Notes: generated by a model not told the origin, from the letters alone. DNA of 64,000 nt from Diplonema papillatum (GCA_030068145.1 JAPJBO010000771.1:44813-108812); one strand, 5' to 3'; counted from the first letter of the stretch, positions 43,067-56,094 are shown. Translations and numbers: made by a program.

Positions 43067-46000
43067 TCAGGTCTGCGCGTTTTTGGCGGGTAGAGGGACG
43101 ACAGCAAACCTGCGTGGCCACCAGTTCGCGCCACGCGCGATGAACATCGTCGCGGGCACGAAGAGGGAGCGCACGACAAAAGTGTCCAGCAGCACCGAGA
43201 CGCACAGGATCATGCCGAATTGATTGAGGGCCAGCACGCTCGACATGAGCAGCCCGGCGAACGCGGTCGTCATGATCACGCCGGCCCCCGTGATAATGGA
43301 CCCCGTCATCGCCAAACCAGCGACGACACTCTCACTTCCTCCTCGCATCTCCCGGTACTCGTATATCCTCGTGAGCAAGAACACGTCGTAGTCCAGTCCG
43401 AGGGCAACCGTGACGCCAACTGCCATCGGGGGGACGATCCACATAAGCGAATCCCCGGTGTAATCCGACAAGTAAGGGAACATCCACGAGCAGTAATTCT
43501 CCTGGAAGCAGTAGTACGCCGCCCCGAAAGTGCACAACACGGTGTACCCGATCGTCAGAAGCATGCGCAAGGGGAGGAAGACGCTGCGGAAGGCGGCGAA
43601 AATGACGCAGACGACAATGGCGACGACGATGCCCATAACTAGGGGAATGTGATCCATCACGATGTCCCTGTAGTCTCTCGACACGGTGTTCCCGCCACTC
43701 AGCAAAATCTCGAATCCAGGGTGCCGAGCAGCCAAGGAGCCAACTTGCTCGAAGAATCGGTCCATGAACACCGATGCCTGATGCTGCGTCGGCTGGAACG
43801 GGGTTAACAACGTCGCAAAAGTAGCGACGCTGGCACCGCTGGAGACTTGTGCGGCTCGGTATTTTAGGTAGGCCTCCTCGCACACGGCCTTGTGCAAAAA
43901 CGGGAAGTCGGATCCCTTCGTGAAAAGTCCATGTTGCGGGTCGTGCAGGTATGCCCACGTGACGTTCCCGTCCCACCAAGTGTCGAGGTGAGGCGGCTTG
44001 CAGAACTGCACGTCGACCGCGGTCGTGTTGGGGAACTGGGCGATGCTGTTCAGGTAAGCTTGAGGGTTCGGGTAGTCGGCCATGTTGGTTTGCGTGTAAA
44101 TCGTGGTCGCCAGGTCGCCGAGGAGGGAGTAGCCCTCCGGGCTGAGCATCGTCTGTGCCGGGCTTGTGCTTTTGACGAGGATGAAGTAGGGCAGGAAGAA
44201 GCCTGCGGGGAACTTTTTGGCCATGGCCCACCAGGCTTGGACCGACTCTGCGTTGTGCGGCACGAATAGGAAAGGATCAAGCGACGTCTTCACGCGCGGT
44301 GCTTCGATGTACAGAGGCGCTCCTACAATGAGCACCAGGACCAGCACGCCGACGGACCTGATAGTTGCGTGGAAAGTGCCTTGTCGGTGGAGTTAATAAC
44401 TCGCGACTTTCGGAGGTGTGGGTGAAGAGAATGTGCCCGACTGTTGAGGCTGGATTCCGCCGCGCATGTTTTTGTTGGTAAAGCATCAGTCTTCTTCGAA
44501 GAAAGCAAAGAGTGCAAGAAGAGAGTGCAAGACGCTCCCCCGACCGGAGCAGAGAGCTCAGAACTACACAGACTGGCTTCGGGTTGTTCAGACTTTGCAG
44601 GAAACTGTGTCCACCTTGTTGACAGGGTGAACGCGCACACGCCTCATAAGCCCATCTGCAACCCCTGGGCCGCCTAGTTGCCAAGCAACAAAAAGAGCGA
44701 TACCACTTCTCTGTCCAGCGCGCGATCTTGTACCAGGCCTGCTTCGTATGCTGGAGCTGCGCTTCGGCTTCAACTGGCAAGTCGCAATCATCTTCCGCTT
44801 CTTCAACTGCCTCCAGCACCGTCTCATCAGCGACTGCCTCGTTGTTCACACGCGCGTACGTTGCACCATCGATGTCCTTGGTTTCTCGCCGCGTGCAGCA
44901 CCTTTTCAGGGGTGCGAGGATGGAAAAGTCCTTCTTAAAGAACGAGCTGAACGTGCCGAGCAGAGATACGGTCAGTGTCACGTTCACCAGCATGACGACG
45001 ACCACGGAAATTGCTCCTCCGATACCCTGGGCGCCGGGGGGTTGCAAAAAGGTGCTTGAAATGGTTATATGCTCAACATCACTGGTCGCCACGGACACGT
45101 AAGGCGAACAATCATCAGTGCGGAACCACAGTGTTTCCAGACACGACAGCAAACGGCACAAGCAAACCCGTATCGGGAAGAAGGCAATCAGTTAAGAACC
45201 TCTGGGCGTCTGCCCTACTTTGTGACTGCGACTCGCTAGAATGCACTGACTTGTCTTCTTTTCACAGTGGCAACCTGGTGGGTTGCCGTTCGCAGTACCA
45301 ATAATCGATGTGGAAAACACAGAGGAGCGTGGTAGTTGGTGCCTCACCTTTCGCCGGACTACTGGAAACTAAACCCATCGCCATCGGTGCTTCTGACGGA
45401 CTCAAATTACGGGGGAAAAGCATACGTGTGTAGCCAGCGGAGCGACCGGTAGTAATGCCAATCCTAGCCATGCGACTGTAATCAACGAACCAGATACCAA
45501 AATGGTATGCTTGCACGTGTTGTTGAGTATGTTGAGCAGCGTTTGGTGCACGGTTAGCTTCTCCTGGTGGATGCCCTGCCTCCACCGCAGTATGATGAAG
45601 AGGTTGTAGTCGAGGCCGACAGCCACGCAGCACGACATCATTACGGACGGCACCGTCGACAAGAACTCCATTCGGTTGTTGTCCAGGATAATGAACAGAT
45701 ACGCAAGACTGAACGAGATCGCCAGGCTGAGCATGAGGCTGATTAGCGGCAGCAGCAGAAAGTGGACGGACCTGATGTACCAAAGAACAATTCCGAACGC
45801 GATAGGCATGACAAACATCTCGGCGCGCTCCATATCGTGAATCGCCCCCTGCGCTCCGTCGACCGTCAGCATCATCACGCCTGTACCTGTAGTTCAATAG
45901 CGTACGATACGAACGCTGCAACAGTGGGTAAAACGAGCAGCACACGTTGTGCTCATCCCTTAAAACTGTCCACCCGTATCCCCCGTGGAGCTGCATCGCA

Positions 46001-47603
46001 TTGCCTGCTGCTGTGTGTGCTGTGGGATGGGAGCAGGAGATGAGCCGGCAAAAGATCAGAAGAATCCTGTGATCGAGTCGTCCACGTGTCACTAGCAGGA
46101 ATGGAAAAATGTACTCCCCCCGAATTCATTTGGTCCCCCGGGGCACTCGGCCCCAGCCAGCAACCGGAAAAAATGGTCGCCTTGCTGCTTTTGTCGCATA
46201 CCTCTGCAGGTGTATCCGCTGGATCCGGGGTAATCCGAGAATCGTGGAAGAACATCGAAGCGGAGATGCTCTGCGAAGTTCTTGAGGAACGGACCGCTAA
46301 TCATACTCAGACCGTGCGCGCCAGATGGGTCTATGAACGCGATAACGAGGAGAGTCATCGTCCCATCCTCGGATACGAGTGCGCGACCTCGTATTGACGA
46401 AGGCACGAAGCCCATTTCGCGGCACTTCTTAAAGCCGGTCGTTCCTGTGGGCCACGGATGCATATCTCCTTCAATTCAATCGAGGGGGGAACCCCAAAAC
46501 ACTGTCTCTCGTGCATGCTTTGTGCTGGTATTACCGGTAAGTCTTCTTCGAAGAAGATGTCAATAGAACAGAAATGCAAACTGGAAAAAGGGAGTGTAAG
46601 ACTCCGTAAATAGGGTTCGAAACCTTCAGAGGCTGACTCAGTATTCTGTTTGCCACGGTGTTGTGCGCTGGGAAGGGGAGAGAAAAAAAGAAGACAGGCG
46701 TTTCGTTTTCTTTGTGCGTGTCGGTTGATCGTTTTCCCACTGTATTTACCCTGTGTATATTCAGGAAGGAATTCTGACCAACCACCAAAACACGCTGCTA
46801 CGTCTTTTTAGCCTACACAATACATTGAAGGGCAACCCGCAAGATTGTTAGTACTAAAAAGACGTGAGCCGCGAAACTTGTCTCATGCCACGGGAGCACA
46901 TTGCGAATCTTTGATGATTGTTTTCCTGTGGCTCGCTGGTTTGTGCTTCGCTTACACCATGTGTGTCTTGTCGTGTGCATGACCTCACGTCCTCAACACG
47001 TGGTTCGGTAGTTGTCACGTAAGTCACGTGGCGAAAAGCTGGCATCACTATAGTGTGGTACTCTATTTGCATGCAAATGACTCCCCACTAACGCAACAAA
47101 AAGTGTTTTGTTGTCAATCAGGTTTCGAGCGTGGTTGCTGTTTTGCTGCAGGCTCGAAAACAAGTCCATAGACTCAATGCCTCCCCAGTCGTGCGTGGAA
47201 GAAATACGGCACCTGACACGTTGTAAACGCCGACGATGCAGACAATGACGTCTTCCGGCCATTCCTCCGGGTGCCGGACTCGGTAGGCTTCGACTTCGCT
47301 GACGATCCGCGCGCTGAACATGTGAACAGCGTCGTTGTGCGGGTACGTTTGGGGCCCTTCGAAGACGACTGCGATCTCGTTGCTACTCTGGAGAGGCGTG
47401 AAGTACGTATTCATGGCGTCGGCGGCCCGCGCGCTTTGCGACCCCGCCGGCGGGGTAAAGTCCATCGACGTCTTGCCGACGAGCTTCGGAGCAAAATACG
47501 CGCTCGGCAACCCGGCGAAGGCCCACGCGACGATGATGGCAATCATCCTGGGGCGCCAGTGCTGCGGAATCGACTCATCGAAGAGGGAGTCCATGAGCTT
47601 CAT
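43067..47603 (-). CDS. MMPL/RND-superfamily membrane transporter, five exons
   Basis: Exons 47603-47213, 46444-46202, 45880-45426, 45026-44704 and 44357-43067 join with GT-AG borders and consistent phases (1, 1, 0, 2). They give exactly 901 codons, 900 residues, the usual size for MMPL transporters. The protein has the expected two-halved plan. The first TM is at about residues 20-40, followed by a lumenal or external loop (SMDFTPPAGSQSARAADAMN). A TM block contains the signature AVGLDYNLFIILRWRQG (about 300). A second TM and external loop follow, and then a second block with ALGLDYDVFLLTRIYEYREM (about 790) and C-terminal TMs. These Asp residues in TM4/TM10-like helices fit proton-driven RND transport; family members export lipids or other hydrophobic substrates. 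The substrate here is unknown. Introns are 321-768 bases. Confidence 0.9.
46938..47016 (+). repeat. Short copy of 28S-downstream sequence in MMPL intron 1
   Basis: GCTTACACCATGTGTGTCTT, GCATGACCTCACGTCC and TCAACACGTGGTTCGGTAG match the 28S tail copies at 17060-17185 and 34137-34265. It lies within the first intron of the transporter, antisense to the gene. Confidence 0.6.
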
Positions 47604-48495
47604 TCTTGTGAAGCTGCTGAGACTGTTGCCGGCGGCTGCCGCCGATCTTCCGGGGTGACCTGCGGTGGTTTCGTTTCGTCAATTTAGCTATTCGGCGTGG
47701 ACGCAAGTGCCACACGGACCACCTCCTTCAATCACCCGCTTCTGCGTGTCAGAGACACAGCGCGAACAAAGCCCCGGAAAAAGTGCACGTTCGCCAGCAG
47801 TTCTGGCCAGACCCACGGGGGCAGGTTTTCGACACACGGCCGAATGCAGCGGGTCGGGCAAGGTCGGTGGTCTTGCCCAAGGCGTCCCCTCAGTAGCCAA
47901 AACCGTCTTCGCAAAGTCAAAGCTAGCATCTGGGCCTGCGTGCTTGGGGGCGCTGCAACGAAGCCTAGCCTTGTGTGGCGTACGAGTCTAGATTTGCCCA
48001 GAACAAGTCTTGACCCCAGACTTGAACAGGCTTTGAAGAGTGCCTAGTCTTTGTATCTCCGGTGCACAGCTCGGCGCTCGCACCTGGTGCAAAACCTTTA
48101 CCAGCCCTCACTTGCATTGTTCCCACTGCAGGTACCGCGGATACTGTGCGATAATAAAAAATCGACTGGAAGAAAGACTGGGGAAGGTGCAGCCCTCTCT
48201 AGGAACACGAAGATCGGAAACAGAGCTGCAAGCGAGTCTCGACTCAAACTTGTGCTGTCGCACGAACGCGGGAAAGAATACGAAAGAAGCAGAAGCCATT
48301 CATCCTTTTTTGCTGACCGGTTGTCGTCTGCTGACTCCCTGAAAAGAAAGTACTCGGACGTCCCACCGCGCACTCATTTCGAAGAAAGAGGCGCTGTCTT
48401 AAGAAAAAGGCGACAGGGGGGCTCGCGTGAAACCGGATACCGCGAGGGCAACTGAGGCCTGTTGAGAAGCATTCAAAAATATCTAGACTAGGCAT
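47604..48495. other. No supported gene; upstream region of the MMPL gene
   Basis: Only short frames on both strands. The transporter promoter should lie near the left part. I saw no strong TATA or other element. Confidence 0.4.
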
Positions 48496-48877
48496 ACTTG
48501 TACCCCGCCTTAAAAAAAGCGGGGGAAGCGGGGGAAAAGCGGGGATTTCCCCGCTTTTTCCCCGCTTTTTTCAAAGTCGGGGAAAAAACGGGGATCCGAC
48601 AACACAATTCTGGACGAATATGGGCGAACAGGTCGTCCACACCTGTCGGGGCATGCGTCGACGAGGCTCGGAGGTCCTCGGGACGTAGATCAGGCATGCT
48701 TCCGAAAAAGAGATGCCCGCACAGACCAAGCGACATTGGTTCGAACGGGCCCGGACCCGAGTATTGAATTACCCGCTTTGCCCGCTTTTTCCCGCTTTCT
48801 GCCCGCTTTTTCCAAATTTGGGAAAAAGAAAAAAAAAAGCGGGGATGCCGCTTTTTTTTTTAAGGCGGGGTACAAGT
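48496..48877. mobile_element. 382-bp MITE-like foldback element
   Basis: The ends are inverted copies beginning ACTTGTACCCCGCCTTAAAA (48496 onward and, inverted, ending 48877). Inside each end lie repeated CCCCGCTTTTT units in opposite orientations, able to form a long hairpin. The centre of about 200 bases is unique. No ORF and no clear target duplication; both flanks contain GACTAG but not immediately adjacent to the ends. Confidence 0.65.
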
Positions 48878-49998
48878 TTGACTAGCGTGGACCATTTATT
48901 AGTCGATCCGGACCAATGCCTTTTCGCAAACACCGGTGTCGACAAATGAAGTTAATTGTGAATGCCGCGACGCCTCACGATAGAACCGGGTACTAGCGCC
49001 CGGCAAGAGCAAGCATGGCACAACCGTACCCAAGACGAGATGAGGGCGTCGGTACAATGTTCTGTCAAACGACAAAGAGTCCCGCACTTTGACAGTTCCT
49101 TTCGTACTTCGCAATGGCGGCGGCTGCCTCGAGTACTTCCCACAGAATGTGCACATTCAAAACGTGCAAGCGGGCAGAAATGGCACCGCGAGAAGGGGGG
49201 GTTATTTTGACGTGGTTGAAAAGGTGATGTGTTTCACATCCGGATGATGAGAAGTGGAAAAACAGCCGTGGAAGAAATGCACAAAAAGCGCGAGATGAGT
49301 GGCTGTCAAGGGGGGAAATGCAAGAAGGAGCTGGGAATGGTTGTGTGCTCAACACCGATCCGGTCCTATCTGCACCGCGTTGAGGTCTTCAAACCCACAG
49401 ACACCGAGATAGGGCCACCATCAGCGCGTAACCTGACTGTCTGCAGGTGTGCGAGTCTGGTTTGGCAGACGTCTACATGCGAGCGGACGCAAACCCGTCT
49501 CGGGAGATATAAAACCGTGTCTGAGATTTAAAACGCCCGCCCAGGCGAGAACAGAGTGCACGCGGGAGCAAGAAAGTGCGGGAGTGCCACCCCCGTATGA
49601 GGGAATGACCGCACGAACGACCGCAAGCGTATTCACGATCGTGGGAGTCCGGGGGATACTCGTGACATGAGGGGGGGGAGTGCTGCCGCGACAGTGATAT
49701 GTCGTGTTTGACCGCAAATTCGCGGGTTGGCGGAAGTAAGCCTCTAGATAACAACCAAGCAGTGGTGCTGATGCACTCTCTGCTTTGAGAGATTGGCCGT
49801 CGGGGAAACAACAAAATACCGCGCCGCCTGTGCCTCAGACGGCGCGTCGACCACGTCTCGTTGGCACTTTTGAAAGCATCTGGTCCATATTAGGGACGGG
49901 AAGTTCAAGGGACCTTTTCAAAGTCAGGTGTCCATACGGACCCGACGGCTGCAGATCTAAGAGTCAAAAATGGGCAGCCCTCGTCATTCGTGTACAAA
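48878..49998. other. No supported gene
   Basis: Short overlapping frames only; no repeat family of this window was recognised here. Confidence 0.4.
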
Positions 49999-50690
49999 TC
50001 AAGTGTCCTCCTGCGGAGGCTGCCCGTTAGTTGCCAGCAACCTCAACGACGCGATGAGCTCTTTTAGCTCAAAGTTGACCTTCGCCCTGCGGCGGAAGGC
50101 GCACGGCTGCCGGCACTTCGGGCAACGGAAAAAGCGGTCAGTCCTGCTCGCGCGCGACAGAGGCTCCACGTCCTTTTCGCAGATGTTGTGCCCGCAAGGC
50201 AGCGTCACCGGGTCTTCGTACACTTCTAAGCACACCGGACACGTCAGGTCATCCAGCAGCTGCTCCGCGCCTGCGTGCGTATTGCAATTTACACACTGGT
50301 GCAGAAAAATACAAGTTCGTAATTTTGCAGAGAAAAGGTTCTTGTTGCGGGACAAACCGTATTTGGTTCTCTTCGTCTCACGAAATTGTCTCTTCTGTCT
50401 TTGGATGCGCACGTTCACGGACTGGCTGTTGTTCCTCCCTGTGGAGCCGCTGTTTGCAGCAGTCACATGTTCTTGCTCCTTTTATAACTGGAAGACAAAC
50501 CTTGGAGCTGAGCTTGTTCAGTGCTGCTGCTGGCTTCACCACGCTGTGCCGCGGCCACCTCTCGCTTGAGAGTATCGACTAATTGCTTCAGCGATGTAAT
50601 CTCATCGTCATGGACGGTTCGGCCTGAAGTAAGTTGCTTTTTTGTTTTACATAACACGGGGTCTTCTGCTGCGGGATTGTCAGCCGACAT
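49999..50690 (-). CDS. Small RING-finger protein, two exons
   Basis: Exon 1 (50690-50501) and exon 2 (50270-49999) join in phase 1 (donor AG|GTTTGT, acceptor CGCAG, intron 230 bases) to give 153 residues. Exon 1 encodes an acidic-to-helical stretch with coiled-coil character (DDEITSLKQLVDTLKREVAA). Exon 2 opens directly into a RING: CPVC, then PCGHNIC, then CPKC. The position that normally holds the sixth zinc ligand appears to be Asp (CEKD), a C3HC3D-like variant. RING domains usually recruit E2 enzymes for ubiquitin transfer; a coiled coil beside it suggests dimerisation. Start: ATG in a clean context; the stop is at 49999. Substrate unknown. The upstream neighbour is the CA tract and RNase H remnant. 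Confidence 0.75.
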
Positions 50691-50714
50691 TTAATGCTTA
50701 TTGCATCGAGAACG

Positions 50715-51480
<766 letters not shown>

Positions 51481-52379
51481 TGCTGGCAAACTTCCGCCGG
51501 TCCGGTCTAGGAAAAGCGCTCAGCCTCATCGAAATGGGGAAGGCGTATGGGAAGGTGGTTGCACAGCCGTGGTTCTGCGGCCATGAATACTCCACCACCG
51601 TTTTGACATCTGTGGGAGGAACGGTTGTGCGGGGTGTTTCGAGGCGTGCACAGTTATTGACCGCGACCGAGGATGTGATCATGAAGATACGCGAACACAC
51701 ACGAGAAAATCGGCCAGACCAACAAGAAAACAGCCCGTTCCCTCCGCACCTGGGATGGGCCGCAACTTTTTTGCCAGAGGAGGCCTATCCGGCAGGGTGG
51801 ACGCAGGGAAAGCCGGATTGGAAGACGAAGGCTGAAGCGGCAGGAAGAAGCTCAAGCACGGAACCGTGCGAAGGAGCCCCCCCGTTCGAGGCCCCAGAAG
51901 GCGCGGTGAATACCTCCCGCCCCGGAGTGGTTTGCTCGCATCACAGGAAGCCGCGATGCAGGGAGTGCGTCAAAAAGCGCCTACCGGCGGAGACCTGCTG
52001 TCGCCTCAAGCAGCATCATCACGGATCGGATGGTCTAAGGCCGCGGATGCACTTGTGCACAGCTTACAGACTAGGACGCTGCGGCGACTGCGTAGTAGCA
52101 AACGAAGCATTAGCCAGCTGCTGCCCGAAGCACCATGCAAACAGAAGAGCGAACAGAGACCCCCACTCCCAGCCCGAGGGTGCATCGGCCGTTACCTAGC
52201 CATAAATGAGCGTGGTCGTACTTTCGTAAAGGGAGGCACCACGTTAAAACGGGTCCGCAACACACACACACACACACACACAGGCGGCGACTGCCGACCG
52301 TGACGGGTTGCACCAGGCCAAGCTTATTGCACAAAGAGAGCTTGCCACATCCTCGAGGAGAGATGCCGTCTGTGTTAAG

Positions 52380-52590
52380 ACTTCTGCTGTTGCGACGGGG
52401 CCGAAGACCCCGTGCAGCCAACACCGCAGATAAACACAGAAAGTCTTGAGCCGAAGTGCCAGATGGAGAAGCTGACAACCTCCCACGCTCTTTCCGTCCC
52501 CCTAAGGAGCCCACCCCATCCGCCTTTCGGAGAGGAGTCACTGAACCCAAAGGCAACGTCGGAATTTCAAAGCCAACTGGTAAAAGACGT
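52380..52590 (-). repeat. Dispersed repeat, inverted partner of 32585-32770
   Basis: See the partner entry for shared segments. This copy starts about 180 bases downstream of the Cys/His ORF and may be part of the same decayed element's 3-prime region, as far as the sequence shows. Confidence 0.6.
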
Positions 52591-52599
52591 TTCAACGTG

Positions 52600-53835
52600 C
52601 TCGCCGCAAATAAAGAGCGGCCAGGACAACAGTGTCAAAGAAAGTGTGTGTCGCAGGGCGGCGGGTGGAAGACTGGGCCAGCTTCGGACACACCTTGCAG
52701 GAGCTCTCGGTACCTATCCGCGTGTTCCAGCTGCAGCTCGCGGTTCTGCCGCTGCAGAACCTCAACCTCTCGTCTGTGTCTCATGCGGGTATCTGATGGT
52801 GTTGAGGGAAGAACTGGGGTTCAAAGTTACGGTACTGATGGAGTGGAGACCTTCAAAAATAAGAGAGTACCGACTGAGGTAACCGAGGTCCAGTAGAAGT
52901 TGGCAATTTACCGCCTGTCACTTTTCTGCATCCTTGAAAGCTACTTTTCTTGCCCGCCCCACGCATAGCTACTTTTCTACCTGGCACGCGACTTTTTCTG
53001 CACGCTAGGGGCGCTACTTTTCTACACTTCGGGTCGATGCTGTTTTCCAGTTCAATGCAGCACAAGAACACGGGATTCCAATGGAACACAGGAGCAAAGG
53101 AGGGATTGTTTGCTGGCTGGGCATGGTCGTGGTATGGCTTGGTTTTGGGAGAGCATGTCATGAAACAGTCACCTGCAAAATGATGCAAAGAGGCAAGAAC
53201 AAGTCTTGGTGCTCACTGCAGGTGTGGCACGGGTCGGTTTAAGAGTGTAGCAGGAAACCGTGCCACTGATGTTGACACAACCGCTGGGTGCAACCCCTTT
53301 TTGGACCCACACGAACATCACCTGCCCCACTGTAGGCTTTCCTGCCAATGTCGGGCAATTTTGGAAGCGAACCCTTCGGGCTTGGCCAAAAGAACTCTGT
53401 AGTTCTGCTACAGACCGGCCTGAATCGTTGTCGACGGCCACTCGTGGCACACCGAAAAACTACTCGGGCCGCACACATGAATACTTTCCTTGCATGCACA
53501 GCAGCTTTGGTTTTCTTTCGTGGACAATTCAGGTGCATTCGCACGAAGATTACAGCGCCAAGATTGGAGATGCCTGAAGAACCGACAGATGTCGTCTTCG
53601 TGGATTATTGGCTCGCACCCGCTTCTTCGTCCGTGTTAAGTCAACAAACTCGTTGTATTTTTCTTCACATTGTCTCGGCTAGGGTATCCTTACGAGCCAG
53701 TCGGGGTTCTCGTGGCAATTTGGAAAACCTTGTGCGAAAAAACGACTTTTCACTGGATGACTAAATAGCTATTATTCCCGGATGCGATTCTCTACTTCCT
53801 GGCTGCCACAGTAAAGTCCACATTTTGCGGGAAGT
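52600..53835. other. No supported gene
   Basis: Short frames on both strands. Three spaced GCTACTTTTCT motifs at about 52940-53020 form a weak tandem repeat. Nothing else recognised. Confidence 0.4.
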
Positions 53836-53837
53836 AA

Positions 53838-54135
53838 GTACGTGCGCTCGGCTAAGGCCGGCGCGTGGCGACACTGGAGGCAGCAGCTAAAGTTCGGGGA
53901 ACAGTAGAGCTCGGGCGAAGCTAAGTTCGGGCAATGCTAGTGAAGCTAAGCTCGGGCGTTGCTAAGCGCTCAGGCTGCGCTGGTACTAGAGAACAGTTCG
54001 GGCACGAAGCGAAGTTCGGCCAGGGTGGTAAAGTCCGGGTGAAGCCAAGGGCGGTGCTCGTGGACACCCCTCCCGGACCCCCCCCGACCCACCGAGTGCC
54101 GCCCGACTCCGTTTCCCGGGGTGACCCAAATAAAA
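53838..54135 (-). mobile_element. tRNA-headed SINE-like element, 5-prime-truncated copy
   Basis: Read on the minus strand, body end (GGGTCACCCCGGGAAACGG AGTCGGGCGG-like) is followed by degenerate minisatellite units and the terminal segment GCTGCCTCCAGTGTCGCCAC with CCGAGCGCACGTA at 53840. The tRNA head is absent; the 5-prime side continues instead into the TTGGCTCGAA-type repeat at 54165. Confidence 0.6.
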
Positions 54136-54164
54136 AGAAAAAGCTAGCTTTGCACATCCCCCAG

Positions 54165-54262
54165 CTCCAAAAAAACAATACACTTTTGAGTGTAGAGAAA
54201 AGTGGGGTTGGCTCGAATAGAGGCTATTCACATTGCATGTTCATAGGACCTCCAGTCTCGAA
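54165..54262 (+). repeat. Dispersed TTGGCTCGAA-type repeat, plus copy
   Basis: CCAAAAAAACAATACACTTT, GAAAAGTGGGGTTGGCTCGA, GCTATTCACATTGCATGTTC and AGGACCTCCAGTCTCGAAAA match the minus-strand copy in the PP2C intron and the split copy at 30770-31205. Confidence 0.65.
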
Positions 54263-54361
54263 AAAAGCCTTTACTTCCCGCAAAATTTCTTTACTTCCCG
54301 CAAAATCCCGCTCGCACTAAGTACTCATGCCAGGTTCCTGCTGACAAAACCACGCAAAAAA

Positions 54362-54756
54362 ATGTCCAAGAGAAAGCGCGACCCCTCAGAGAAGAGCTCA
54401 GAGGACACCAGCAGCGACGAGAGCACAGCTAGTAGCGGTTCGCTGCTCCCGAAGAAGTACAAGAAGACCTGGGATGACTTCTTGGCGTACATCCGCAAGC
54501 ATTGCTCGTATCCGAAGTCGGAGACGACGACGAGGAAGCCTTCCGAAACTCTATACACGTCGTACATCAAGGAGCTGAAAGAGATACGTACAGCAAGGAT
54601 CACGTTTCGAAGAAGGCCACGCCGTTCACTGCTGAGCAAGTTGGCGAGTACATGAAGCAGCCTGGCGAGACGGTGGAGCTGACGCCCTCGGGCGAGTCTC
54701 GAGAAAAAATTGATTTCGCGGGAAGTAATGGCTGTTTTAATTCCGGTAATAAATAG
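54362..54756 (+). pseudogene. Possible recombinase-like ORF remnant with frame change
   Basis: From the ATG at 54362 the frame reads an acidic-basic start (MSKRKRDPSEKSSEDTSSDE) and KKTWDDFLAYIRKHCSYPKS, up to about 54590. Another frame then continues TYSKDHVSKKATPFTAEQVG, EYMKQPGETVELTPSGES, to a stop at 54756. One base shift links the two. The KKATPFTAEQVGEYM segment resembles the linker that precedes the catalytic domain in Crypton-type tyrosine recombinases, but no catalytic Arg/His/Tyr region follows. Alternatively an unknown small host gene with an intron. Low certainty. Confidence 0.3.
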
Positions 54757-54984
54757 CTCATTTCGCTCGGTAAATGAATAGCTGTGTTCAGCTTCTAGCA
54801 AGAATGAAAGCAATGCATACTAGCGGAGATGACCAAGGCTCGCACGGTCGTTGCTAGTTCCTGCATGCACGATACGACGTAGGCTAAGCAGCGCCACAGA
54901 GCGTTGGGCAGAGCGAAAGCCCCTGCGACAAAGATTGTTAGACTGAAAGTTTTGCACGCAACTCTAACTTTTTAGAGTGCAAGT

Positions 54985-55845
54985 TCACTTCACACACACA
55001 CACAGATCCGGTGTTTTTGTGTGCGTGTCTAGTCTGAAAAACGCGGGCCTCAGTTCGGCCGTCCTTACACTTCCGAAGATCTGCTTGTCTCGGACGGGTC
55101 GAAAAAGAATCGTGCAAGCACACCGGTAACTAGAACTATGCGAGTTCGTTTGGCAATGGAAGCTGCCCGATTGGTGAGTCCACTGCTGACGCTTCGGCTC
55201 CATGCGCGGATCGATGGCATCGTACTCCAGCTGCAACCTGTCCGAGGTGGTCCTTCCTAGAGGGGTAGCAGTGTGCGCGCGATCGGCCGGCTTGTCGGCC
55301 GATTGTTCTTGAAAGGCTTTATTCCCCCCCGGTTTATTCGCAGTAAATCTTGATTGAGTCACCCCTAGCGGTGTAACGAAGTCCGGCGGGTTTGCGGGTT
55401 GCCTTTTCGATTGCATTTGCACCGGCTTCCTTGTTAACTTCCCTCAGAGGGTTAGGAAGGTGGAACGATTGCGGTGGGGGAAGGTTGAACTTTGTGTTGA
55501 GCCTTGCGAGGGGAACACTGCTTACACTTCCTTTCGACAGCCTCTAGAAGAGATGCTAGAAAGAGGTCGTCATAAACGCTTCACGACAAGTGGTCCGTCC
55601 GCCACTGTGCCTGCAACTTCTCTAGCTGCGGCTTCTTATGCTTTCGTTACACAATTTCCTCTGTCACAGCTCGGTTCGTGAGCTGGCAGCACGTTCAGTT
55701 GCCGCTGACTAAGGAGGATCCGGCCATTTGCCTCGGGCCGCCTTTGTAGGTGCATGATTAGGGATCGTTGCAGTTTCTTGTGAAATTTCTCAAAGCTCGC
55801 TGTTTTTGAGTCACCATACACCGGTACTGGTGCCGAACTTGCCAT
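54985..55845 (-). CDS. Tentative two-exon hypothetical gene
   Basis: The minus strand has an ATG at 55845 with a coding-like stretch (DSKTASFEKFHKKLQRSLIM and HLQRRPEANGRILLSQRQLN). A second coding-like stretch follows at 55422 and below (SKRQPANPPDFVTPLGVTQS; NKAFQEQSADKPADRAHTAT). A splice between them is imagined, not demonstrated: no strong donor or acceptor fixes the join. The first residues overlap the terminal segment of the tRNA-headed repeat at 55820. No domain recognised. Confidence 0.25.
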
Positions 55846-56090
55846 CACAGGCCGAACTTAACATCGCCCGAGCTGAACCTCACTAGAACATAGCATCGCC
55901 CGAACTTTGATTTACCGGAACTTAGCATCACTCGAACTTAGCTTCACCAAAACGTAGCAACGCCCGAACTTAGCATCACTCGAACTTTGTTTTACCAGAA
56001 CTTAGCAACGCCCGAACTTAGCTGCTTATCGGGTGTGGGTACGTACCCGAACTTTAACTGCTGCCTCTACAGTCTTTACCGTGCGCACAT
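55820..56090 (+). mobile_element. tRNA-headed SINE-like element, minisatellite and tail only
   Basis: GGTACTGGTGCCGAACTTGC and CCATCACAGG lead into degenerate CATCGCCCGAACTTAG units (55855-56030). The terminal GAACTTTAACTGCTGCCTCT and GTGCGCACATTGA follow. Head and body are missing. Confidence 0.6.
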
Positions 56091-56094
56091 TGAT

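Noticed and set aside
43332-44231. 299-codon minus-strand ORF in another frame
   Set aside because: Shadow of exon 5 of the MMPL gene, whose frame has the membrane segments and the GLDYD signature.
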